A stretch of DNA of 8,345 nucleotides from Comamonadaceae bacterium (GTDB lineage: Bacteria > Pseudomonadota > Gammaproteobacteria > Burkholderiales > Burkholderiaceae_C): assembly GCA_947478935.1 (NCBI GenBank), contig CANJXV010000101.1, forward strand, positions 1 through 8,345. The letters run 5' to 3'. The position numbers were made by a program, and so were the translations under genes. This document shows positions 1 to 5,745 of the stretch, piece by piece. Positions within the stretch are counted from its first letter, which is position 1; each line of letters starts with the position of its first letter. The notes under the pieces are model-generated. The model did not search any database. It worked only from the letters and a program-made list of their open reading frames with translations, and was not told where the DNA came from.

Positions 1-250
1 TCTCGGCCAGGTCTTGCAAGGTGGTGCGCAAGTCTTCGCGGATGGTGCAGCAGACGCAACCATTGCTCATCTGAATGATTTGTTCCTGGGTGTCGCTGAC
101 CAGAATATCGCTATCGATGTTTTCTTCACCGAATTCGTTTTCGATGACGGCGATTTTTTGACCGTGCGCCTCGGTCAATATGCGTTTGAGCAAAGTGGTT
201 TTGCCCGAACCTAAAAAGCCTGTGAGTATGGTGGCGGGGATCAGTGACAT
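1..250 (-). CDS. CobW/COG0523-family GTPase (metallochaperone), N-terminal part, runs off the left edge
   Basis: Only the first 83 codons are present; the gene continues beyond the left window edge. The reverse strand from the ATG at 248-250 reads without a stop. Residues 11-18 are GFLGSGKT, the Walker A (P-loop) of the family, followed by TLLKRIL. Residues 37-41 are ENEFG, the conserved segment after the second beta strand, and residues 64-68 are GCVCC, the CxCC metal-binding motif that marks CobW/YjiA/ZNG-type proteins. Family members bind GTP and transition metals (zinc, cobalt) and are thought to deliver metal to client proteins in the cytoplasm; subfamilies also serve cobalamin synthesis or nitrile hydratase. 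Which subfamily this is cannot be told without the C-terminal domain. Only a weak ribosome-binding site (TTGGA) precedes the start. It lies 59 bp downstream of the pirin gene on the same strand and may be co-transcribed with it. Confidence 0.93.
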   Translation of the reverse strand, partial: MSLIPATILTGFLGSGKTTLLKRILTEAHGQKIAVIENEFGEENIDSDILVSDTQEQIIQMSNGCVCCTIREDLRTTLQDLAE

Positions 251-309
251 AGCGTATCCAAGCGTTTCGGGTAAGGGGCATATTTTGCAGCAAGCGCTGC
301 GCTGCAGCC

Positions 310-1329
310 CTAGCGCTGTTCAACGCGTCCGTTGGCATGCAGGGCAAAGCGCCCTTTATCACGCGGATGCACCGGATCGCTGCGCCCCCAAGGCCATCCG
401 CCAAATTCGGTACGGCGGTAGTCGGCAAAGGCCTGATGGATCTCGGCCTGGGTATTCATGACAAAGGGGCCGTACTGCGCCACGGGTTCGCCAATGGGGC
501 GACCCTGCAAAACCAGCAATTGCGCCTCTTCGCTGCCGCTTTGCAGTTCGATGGCATCATGCGCTTGCACTTCCACCACCGATTGCGGGGGAATGGTTTG
601 CCCGTTGATGGTCAGGCCCTTACCCCGAAAGTAGTAAAGGCGACGCCTGGTTTGCGCATGGCCTGCGCCCGGCAACATCCATTGGGCGTTGGCTTGCATG
701 CGTATGGTCCAAATAGCCACATCGGAGTCGGGCTCTGCGGCCCAGGAGTCCGGCGGCGGCGGCGCGCCGTGCGCCTGCTCCAAGCTACCAGCCACCACTT
801 GTACCGAGGTTTTGCGCTTTCGTGCATCGGTAAATTCAAGCAAGGGAACACTGTCGGCCCAAAGCATGGTGAAGTGCGGTTCGGCCATTTTTTTGCGGGC
901 TGGCAGATTCAGCCAAATTTGGAATAACTCGGCCGGGTTAGCGGCCTCGGTTTGGCGCAGCGGAAACATTTCGCAGTGCACGATGCCTTTGCCTGCGGTT
1001 AGCCATTGCACATCACCCGGCCCGAAGCGGGCGGTGGCGCCCAGCGAGTCAGAGTGGTCGATAAAGCCCTGGCGCACGATGGTGACGGTTTCAAAGCCCC
1101 GGTGCGGATGCGCCGGAAAGCCGGGCACCGTGCTGCCGTGGTACATGCGCCAGCCGTCTTTGCCTTCAAAGTCCTGGCCCATATTGCGCCCGTCCAAGTC
1201 AGCATCTGGGCCCATATCCGCGTTGCCGCGTGGGTAGGCGTCGTCGTGGTGGACGCAAAACAAAAATGGGTCTATGGTTTGCCAGGGAAAACTTAGAGGC
1301 GCGATTGCGAGGATGCTATGGTTTTCCAT
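310..1329 (-). CDS. Pirin-family bicupin protein
   Basis: 339-residue protein, somewhat longer than the usual 230-300 residues of the family. The N-terminal cupin holds the pirin metal-site pattern: HPHRGFETV with His74 and His76, then His118 and Glu120 in the segment IVHCEM, matching the four iron ligands of human pirin. The residue between the last two ligands is Cys119, where Ser is common. Further family marks are TAGKGIVH (111-118) and ELFQIWLNLP (134-143). The C-terminal cupin ends with the typical QGRPIGEPVAQYGPFVMNT stretch (275-293), which corresponds to the Pirin_C region. A run of four prolines (190-193) lies in the linker. Bacterial pirins are cytoplasmic iron-binding proteins; some have quercetin 2,3-dioxygenase activity and others bind metabolic enzymes, so the function here is open. 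The ATG at 1329 has no clear ribosome-binding site, but the residues after it (e.g. DPFLFCVHHDDAYP) look like conserved family sequence, which supports this start. Confidence 0.93.
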   Translation of the reverse strand: MENHSILAIAPLSFPWQTIDPFLFCVHHDDAYPRGNADMGPDADLDGRNMGQDFEGKDGWRMYHGSTVPGFPAHPHRGFETVTIVRQGFIDHSDSLGATARFGPGDVQWLTAGKGIVHCEMFPLRQTEAANPAELFQIWLNLPARKKMAEPHFTMLWADSVPLLEFTDARKRKTSVQVVAGSLEQAHGAPPPPDSWAAEPDSDVAIWTIRMQANAQWMLPGAGHAQTRRRLYYFRGKGLTINGQTIPPQSVVEVQAHDAIELQSGSEEAQLLVLQGRPIGEPVAQYGPFVMNTQAEIHQAFADYRRTEFGGWPWGRSDPVHPRDKGRFALHANGRVEQR

Positions 1330-1522
1330 GGGTAAAGCGTTTCGTGCGCATGGGCACGCTCAATAGAGTGAAGCCCGCAGTTTAGTTGGCGGGCTGCGAA
1401 CCGCCAGCAGAACGCTTGCGGCTGATCTTTCACATCGTCGACTTCAATGGGCGCGGCGTTCTAAGCGCAATGCTTGGCCGCAAGCCGGATGTGGCTGTAG
1501 GCCTGATCGCTAAGATGCATCC
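1330..1522. promoter_or_regulatory. Divergent intergenic region with two alternative stem-loops
   Basis: This 193-bp gap separates the minus-strand pirin gene from the plus-strand sialidase-like gene, so it should hold promoters for both. I see no convincing -35/-10 pair on either strand. It does hold two stem-loops that share bases: stem A pairs AGCCCGC (1372-1378) with GCGGGCT (1389-1395) across a 10-nt loop, and stem B pairs TGGCGG (1387-1392) with CCGCCA (1401-1406) across an 8-nt loop. Only one of the two can form at a time. A weaker stem (CAGC 1405-1408 with GCTG 1421-1424) follows. No tRNA or coding region is evident. Confidence 0.4.
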
Positions 1523-2734
1523 ATGTTTTTTTCCTCCCGCTTGTTGCGCGCTTTTGTCGCTCTGGCCATCATCGGATCGCTTTATTTGGCCGATGCGGCG
1601 CGACGCGCATACCCTGAGCCTGCGCGCGCGCACTCGAATACGCAGATCCAAGCAAAGGATTCCACCAAGAGCTTGGGTGAGGCCGCGCTTACAAGCGGAC
1701 ATTGGGAACGTGCGGCGCAGGGCCATATTCCTATGCCACCGGGCGTGCCGGCCGCCCATGCCAGCGCGCTGGCCGCTTTACCCTCTGCGCATTCCTCGGC
1801 ACTACTGGCTTTCTGGTTTGCCGGGGACCGCGAGAGTGCTCCCAATGTCCAGATCGCCATGTCGGCGCTGGATCGCGCCACGGGTATCTGGTCCCCTGCC
1901 CGTATGGTGGTGGACCGATGGGAGGTGGCACAGCAACTGGGTTTTGGCATCCGTCGCCTGGGTAATCCGGTGGCCTGGGTGGATGGCCAGGGCCAAGTGC
2001 ATTTGTTTGTGGTGGCCACCGGTTTAGGCGGTTGGGCGGCCGGACGGGTGCTGCATTTGCAACAGATAGCGCCCACGCCGCAGGTACCCTGGGCCTGGAA
2101 GGCCACGGCAGTGTTGCCCCTGTCCTGGCTGTGGAATACCAGTTATTTGGTGCGCACTGCGCCTTTGCCCCTGTCGGATGGCGGTATCGTGTTGCCGGCC
2201 TATTTTGAATTAGCGCGCAAATATCCGGTGGCATTGCGCTTGGATGCCCAGGGCGTGTTGCTAGGCATGGCGCCTATCTCTGCGCGAGGCCAGATGCTGC
2301 AACCGGCTTTGCTGGCGCTGGGCGAGCGCGATTGGCTGGCTTTTATGCGCGATGGCGGGCCAGAGGGCCGCCTTCGCGCGGCACGTAGCGCCGACGGCGG
2401 CACACATTGGACGGATATTGGTGATTTGCCGCTGGACAATCCGAACGCCAGCGTCGCCACTCTGACGGCAGGCGATCAGCATCTGTTGGTGTACAACCCG
2501 CAACCAATCGGGCGTCACCGCTTGCGTATGACGTCCTCAGCAGATGGCAGCCTGTGGAGCACCGTACTTGATTTAGAAAACGGGCCGCCCGGGCACGAAT
2601 ATTCGTATCCGGCCATGGCCATGGCCGATGGTCAGCTCTGGGTGAGCTATACCGACCAGCGCCAATCGATTGCCTGGCAGCGGTTTACCTGGGTGGGCGA
2701 CTCGCCAACGGCGCCGGGCAAAGGAAGTCCATGA
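1523..2734 (+). CDS. Exported sialidase-like (BNR/Asp-box, BNR_2-type) protein
   Basis: 403 residues. Residues 1-23 form a basic, hydrophobic N-terminus (RLLRAFVALAIIGSLYLADA) that should act as a signal peptide or single membrane anchor, with a possible cleavage site near Ala23-Ala26, so the body is probably periplasmic or surface-exposed. The body resembles the bacterial BNR_2 'exo-alpha-sialidase' group: NPVAWVDGQGQVHLF (148-162), GLGGWAAGRVLHL (167-179), SYLVRTAPLPLSDGG (207-221), a good Asp box SADGGTHW (289-296), DNPNASVATL (305-314), a degenerate Asp box SADGSLW (339-345) and EYSYPAMAMADGQLWVSY (359-376). Such proteins form a beta-propeller and act on, or only bind, glycans; true sialidase activity needs an Arg triad and a Tyr/Glu pair that I cannot assign by eye. 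The fold also occurs in polysaccharide lyases. The stop overlaps the next start by 4 bp, so the two proteins are probably made together. Confidence 0.85.
   Translation: MFFSSRLLRAFVALAIIGSLYLADAARRAYPEPARAHSNTQIQAKDSTKSLGEAALTSGHWERAAQGHIPMPPGVPAAHASALAALPSAHSSALLAFWFAGDRESAPNVQIAMSALDRATGIWSPARMVVDRWEVAQQLGFGIRRLGNPVAWVDGQGQVHLFVVATGLGGWAAGRVLHLQQIAPTPQVPWAWKATAVLPLSWLWNTSYLVRTAPLPLSDGGIVLPAYFELARKYPVALRLDAQGVLLGMAPISARGQMLQPALLALGERDWLAFMRDGGPEGRLRAARSADGGTHWTDIGDLPLDNPNASVATLTAGDQHLLVYNPQPIGRHRLRMTSSADGSLWSTVLDLENGPPGHEYSYPAMAMADGQLWVSYTDQRQSIAWQRFTWVGDSPTAPGKGSP
2595..2626. repeat. Two adjacent perfect DNA palindromes inside the sialidase-like gene
   Basis: ACGAATATTCGT (2595-2606, 12 bp) and GGCCATGGCCATGGCC (2611-2626, 16 bp) are each equal to their own reverse complement and lie 4 bp apart. 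The second encodes the Ala-Met-Ala-Met-Ala stretch of the protein. They may be a by-product of coding sequence; no known operator is recognised. Confidence 0.5.
2721..2727 (+). promoter_or_regulatory. Ribosome-binding site of the membrane-protein gene, inside the preceding gene
   Basis: AAGGAAG lies just before the ATG at 2731 and within the last codons of the sialidase-like gene. With the ATGA overlap it supports coupled translation and settles the start of the downstream gene. Confidence 0.65.
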
Positions 2735-3435
2735 GCCTGCTTGACAGTTCCTTATGGATGCGCCTAGTGCAAGACGCCGCGCCACTGTTGCCGCAGCCCG
2801 GCTATTTGGCAGTGCTCCGGCAAGCGGGTTGGGCACTGGTGCTGGCTGCTTTGCTGAGCGCTGGCGCACAGTTATTCGCTGCGCGCCGGGTACGTGACGC
2901 GGCGCGCCTTCTGGCTTGGACTATTGCGCTTTGGGCCTGTATTCCAGGCCCTTGGGGCCTGAGCTATTGGCTGGGGCTTGCCTTTCAGACGCCTAGTTTG
3001 ATGGCCATCGCTTTGTCATTGCACTACCTTTGGCGGCGCCTTGCGCAACGCAAATGGTCGCACACAGTGCAGGCAGCCAGCCTTGCAAGTTCCGGGCAGC
3101 GAAACCCTTGGCCGTACCGCTACGCCGTGCTGGGCATGGCAATTGGATGGTTGCTGCTCCTGGACACCTTTGCGTATCTTCCAGTTTCTTTGTACGCATG
3201 GGGGTTTTCGCCGATGGCTTATGCGCTCTTATTGATGTTAGCGCTGGTGCCTTGGGTGATGCAAGCGCGCTTGTCGAAAACTGCACCAGCGCCGGCGCTG
3301 CTTTTAGTGCTGGCCGTGTTTGGCCTGACACGGTGGCCTACGGGTAATGGTTGGGATGCGGTGCTAGACCCGTGGTTGTTCGTGTATCTGCACTTTTACC
3401 TTGTCTCGCGCTACCGGGCGCGGCAAGGTGATTGA
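2731..3435 (+). CDS. Polytopic inner-membrane protein of unknown function
   Basis: 234 residues, strongly hydrophobic, with about six to seven membrane segments near residues 32-51, 60-80, 85-101, 131-150, 158-177, 186-200 and 211-226. I do not recognise a named family and see no catalytic motif; Trp and Leu are abundant and charged residues sit in short loops such as AARRVRDAAR (50-59) and WRRLAQRK (101-108). Its start overlaps the stop of the sialidase-like gene (ATGA at 2731-2734) and a good AAGGAAG precedes it, so the two are a coupled pair. A membrane partner or anchor for the exported propeller protein is a reasonable inference and nothing more. The gene ends with tandem stops, TGA at 3433-3435 followed directly by TAA. 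Confidence 0.82.
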   Translation: MSLLDSSLWMRLVQDAAPLLPQPGYLAVLRQAGWALVLAALLSAGAQLFAARRVRDAARLLAWTIALWACIPGPWGLSYWLGLAFQTPSLMAIALSLHYLWRRLAQRKWSHTVQAASLASSGQRNPWPYRYAVLGMAIGWLLLLDTFAYLPVSLYAWGFSPMAYALLLMLALVPWVMQARLSKTAPAPALLLVLAVFGLTRWPTGNGWDAVLDPWLFVYLHFYLVSRYRARQGD

Positions 3436-3446
3436 TAAGATTTTTT
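3398..3446 (+). terminator. Candidate terminator hairpin at the convergent junction
   Basis: ACCTTG (3398-3403) pairs with CAAGGT (3424-3429), and inside it CGCGC (3407-3411) pairs with GCGCG (3418-3422) around the loop TACCGG; the internal loop is TCT against G. A T6 run (3441-3446) follows 11 nt after the stem. The stem lies in the last codons of the membrane-protein gene. The gap to the T-run is longer than in a standard intrinsic terminator, so confidence is limited. On the opposite strand the hairpin lies downstream of the glycosyltransferase stop but is followed by A residues, so it would not be a good terminator in that direction. Confidence 0.38.
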
Positions 3447-3452
3447 GCTGGC

Positions 3453-5246
3453 TCAGGGCGTGCTGACGATTAAAAGCTCTTTGCCGAACAACCACTCCTG
3501 CGGCTGCCACAAATTAGACAGGGTCACTTCCCCGGCCCGATGGCGGCTTTTGACATGCCAGCGCTGGGCTAGCACTTTGCAGTGCGGCAGGCAGGTCACC
3601 TGCGTGTTCGCAGCGTCGCCGTCAAGCCACACCACCGCGTCAAAACGTTCCAGCAAATAGTCCAAGCGCTCAGCAGAAGGTAAATCGGGGCGCAGGGTTG
3701 CGTTGTTGCGGCGCTCGGCATCGTAGGGAACCAGGGTGCTGCCCGGCAGGAGAAAGCTAAAGCGCTCGTACTGCGCGTTAAATCCATTGGGCACTGCAAT
3801 ACGCAGGCCTTGCATGCGCGCTTGAACGGCCAGGCTGTAGCCCGCTTGTGCGTTGGAAAGCGGTACCGTCATGGCGCTGAAACAGGCGTACAGGGCCAGC
3901 GTGGCGGCCAGCGTGCTGTTGCGCGTCCAGCCCGCAAACAGTAATCCCCCAAGGCTGGCACCCAGACCGACGACGGCACAAGCCAGGGTAAGGGATAGGT
4001 CCAAATTTGTTCCAATACCCATACCTTGCATCACCAACGCAAAGCGGGCCAGTAAGGTCAATGCGACCGCGCTCAATAGCAAGACGACAACAAACCAACC
4101 GCGCGCTAGACGCTCCCAGTACAGCGCCAGCAAGATGGCAAAGGCGGGCATAGCAGGAATGACATACCGCGCAGAGCGTTGGCTGGGAATGCTAAAAACT
4201 ACCAGCCACACCAGCAGCCATACCAAAAGCGTGGCCTGCGGTGTACCCGCCCATGCACGCCAATGGCCAAGCCATGCGGCGCGCAGTGCGTACCAGCAAA
4301 GTCCCAGGCCCACTGGCAGCAATAGGCCGGCGTTTTCCGGGTAGGCCAGGGCTTGCTGCCACAGGGGGTAGTCCCCGTTCCAGGCGGCTTGCCAATATCC
4401 GACTGACTGCAGTTTGCTGGCGTTCTCGCCGATGACAAATTCCTGCCACACCGCTTGCGGATCGGGGTCCAGCACAAACCAAAGGGCAAACACGCCCAAT
4501 GCAAGCACAGCACTTGCGCCCACTGCCCAGGTAGCGCGCAAAAAAGGTTGCCGCTGTAACGGTCCTTGGCTCACCCAAAGTGCGCAGCCCAGCGTGGCCG
4601 CTGCCGGTGCGAGTAGGGCAAAGGATTTGTACAACAGTCCGATCCCCATCGCCAGACCTGCCAGCAGGTAAACAGGGGCTGACCACCGGCCCGGTAGATC
4701 AAGCGGTCCGGCGCCTGCGCGCTCGCTATGGGGCGCTGCACTTTGTTGCCACAGCAAATACCACAGTGGCACTGCCAGCCAAAAAGTTTCGGGCGCGCTG
4801 GTCAGGTACACCCGGCTATAGCGGTAGGTGGAAAAAAAGGCCAGAAAAATAACTGCCGCCAGCAGCGCGGTGCGCCATTGACCGCTGATGCGCAGCGCCA
4901 TCCAGGACAGGGCCGTGCAGGTGAGCAAGGTGTAGGCCACACTGGGCCAACGCAGAGAATACAAGCTGCCCTGTGCACTCCAGTCGCCACTGGCGATCGC
5001 TTGCCAGAACAGCAAGGGCGGCTTGGTGTTGCGCATGTTTTCCAGGTCAGAAACCAGCGGCAGCCAGTGCCCCGAAGCAGCAGTCAGGCGGGCGATATGG
5101 ATATAGACCATTTCGTCGCCATTGGTCGGCGCATAAGGGCTTCCCAGCCCGAAAAAATAAAAGCCTATGGCGCAAAAAAGCAAGGCCGACCAAAGCCAGA
5201 GCGCGCGTTCGTTGGCGCTTATGCGGGGCTGTGTGTTGGACACCAT
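3453..5246 (-). CDS. ArnT/PMT-like GT-C glycosyltransferase (GT83-like), integral membrane
   Basis: 597 residues from the ATG at 5246; a GTG three codons upstream (5255) is an equal alternative giving 600, and neither has a clear ribosome-binding site. The first periplasmic loop carries the hallmarks of ArnT/PMT enzymes: NGDEMVY with Asp44-Glu45, ASGHWLPL (57-64) and NTKPPLLFW (73-81). A second acidic spot, LTSAPE with Glu153, is where ArnT has Asp. FSIPSQRSARYVIPAMP (about 351-367) matches the conserved FFS...YxxP region. About a dozen membrane segments are followed by a soluble C-terminal domain of roughly 130 residues. Such enzymes use an undecaprenyl- or dolichyl-phosphate sugar as donor and glycosylate lipid A, other lipids or proteins on the outer face of the inner membrane. 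It follows gtrA by 1-10 bp, so it is the last gene of that run. The exact donor and acceptor cannot be read from the sequence. Confidence 0.9.
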   Translation of the reverse strand: MVSNTQPRISANERALWLWSALLFCAIGFYFFGLGSPYAPTNGDEMVYIHIARLTAASGHWLPLVSDLENMRNTKPPLLFWQAIASGDWSAQGSLYSLRWPSVAYTLLTCTALSWMALRISGQWRTALLAAVIFLAFFSTYRYSRVYLTSAPETFWLAVPLWYLLWQQSAAPHSERAGAGPLDLPGRWSAPVYLLAGLAMGIGLLYKSFALLAPAAATLGCALWVSQGPLQRQPFLRATWAVGASAVLALGVFALWFVLDPDPQAVWQEFVIGENASKLQSVGYWQAAWNGDYPLWQQALAYPENAGLLLPVGLGLCWYALRAAWLGHWRAWAGTPQATLLVWLLVWLVVFSIPSQRSARYVIPAMPAFAILLALYWERLARGWFVVVLLLSAVALTLLARFALVMQGMGIGTNLDLSLTLACAVVGLGASLGGLLFAGWTRNSTLAATLALYACFSAMTVPLSNAQAGYSLAVQARMQGLRIAVPNGFNAQYERFSFLLPGSTLVPYDAERRNNATLRPDLPSAERLDYLLERFDAVVWLDGDAANTQVTCLPHCKVLAQRWHVKSRHRAGEVTLSNLWQPQEWLFGKELLIVSTP

Positions 5247-5256
5247 GCGGGGCACT

Positions 5257-5745
5257 TTAGTGTTTGCGAAAAGTCCAGCGGTCGTTGGCGAAAAAATTAC
5301 TTACGCTTGCGATAACGATGGCAATCACGTTGGCCAGCATGTAGTGCATGCTGTGCGCCAACCACAGCGTGAGCACGTATTGCAGGCCGATGCCGAACCA
5401 GGATGCCAGCGCATACTTGGCTAACTGCGCTCCCAGACTGGACGCGGGCGGGGCTTGGATATCTGCGTCCTTGGGTGGTTGTGTAACGCGGTCGGCCCAG
5501 GTCCAAAGCCGGTTCCAAGTGAAATTGTTAACGGTGGCTACCGCAATCGCCAGCGCCAGCGAGGCATAAGGTTTGCCCTGTGCACCCTCTAGGCTTTGAA
5601 AAAGATATTCGTGGCCTACATAGAGCACTGCGATATTGACCACGGTGCCGCTGGCACCGACCATGCCGAATTTGATGTAGCGGATACTCAGCAGCCAGCG
5701 CAACAGCGCCAGCGAGCGTTCACGCCAAATTGCACGGCCGTTCAT
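5257..5745 (-). CDS. GtrA-family membrane protein
   Basis: 162 residues starting at the ATG at 5743-5745, which overlaps the stop of the upstream GT9 gene (ATGA). A longer reading from 5856 would add 37 residues lying over the GT9 gene with no membrane or family features, so it is not used. Four membrane segments are visible at about 24-44, 59-76, 109-130 and 134-152. The family motifs are RYIKFGMVGASGTVVNIAVLY (22-42), NNFTWNRLWTW (73-83) and the pseudo-repeat SNFFANDRWTFR (149-160). GtrA-family proteins are small inner-membrane proteins thought to help move polyprenyl-phosphate-linked sugars across the membrane, usually beside a GtrB-type GT2 enzyme that makes the lipid-linked sugar. No GT2 gene is present in this window, so the lipid-linked donor must come from elsewhere. 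The neighbour downstream is an ArnT-like transferase that would use such a donor. Confidence 0.92.
   Translation of the reverse strand: MNGRAIWRERSLALLRWLLSIRYIKFGMVGASGTVVNIAVLYVGHEYLFQSLEGAQGKPYASLALAIAVATVNNFTWNRLWTWADRVTQPPKDADIQAPPASSLGAQLAKYALASWFGIGLQYVLTLWLAHSMHYMLANVIAIVIASVSNFFANDRWTFRKH

Noticed and set aside
251..309. Terminator between the pirin and CobW genes.
   Set aside because: A GCAGC/GCTGC stem is present near 288-301, but it is not followed by a T-run on the transcribed strand.
337..927. Long plus-strand open frame of 196 codons opposite the pirin gene.
   Set aside because: It is antisense to a clear pirin gene, has a composition typical of a shadow frame and shows no recognisable domain.
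1317..1351. Short leader peptide (ATG at 1351, 11 codons) overlapping the pirin start on the minus strand.
   Set aside because: No ribosome-binding site is visible and such short frames are expected by chance.
1386..2027. Plus-strand open frame of 213 codons overlapping the start of the sialidase-like gene.
   Set aside because: It is in another frame of the same strand, rich in Arg, Trp and Pro without any motif, while the frame from 1523 has a signal peptide and Asp boxes.
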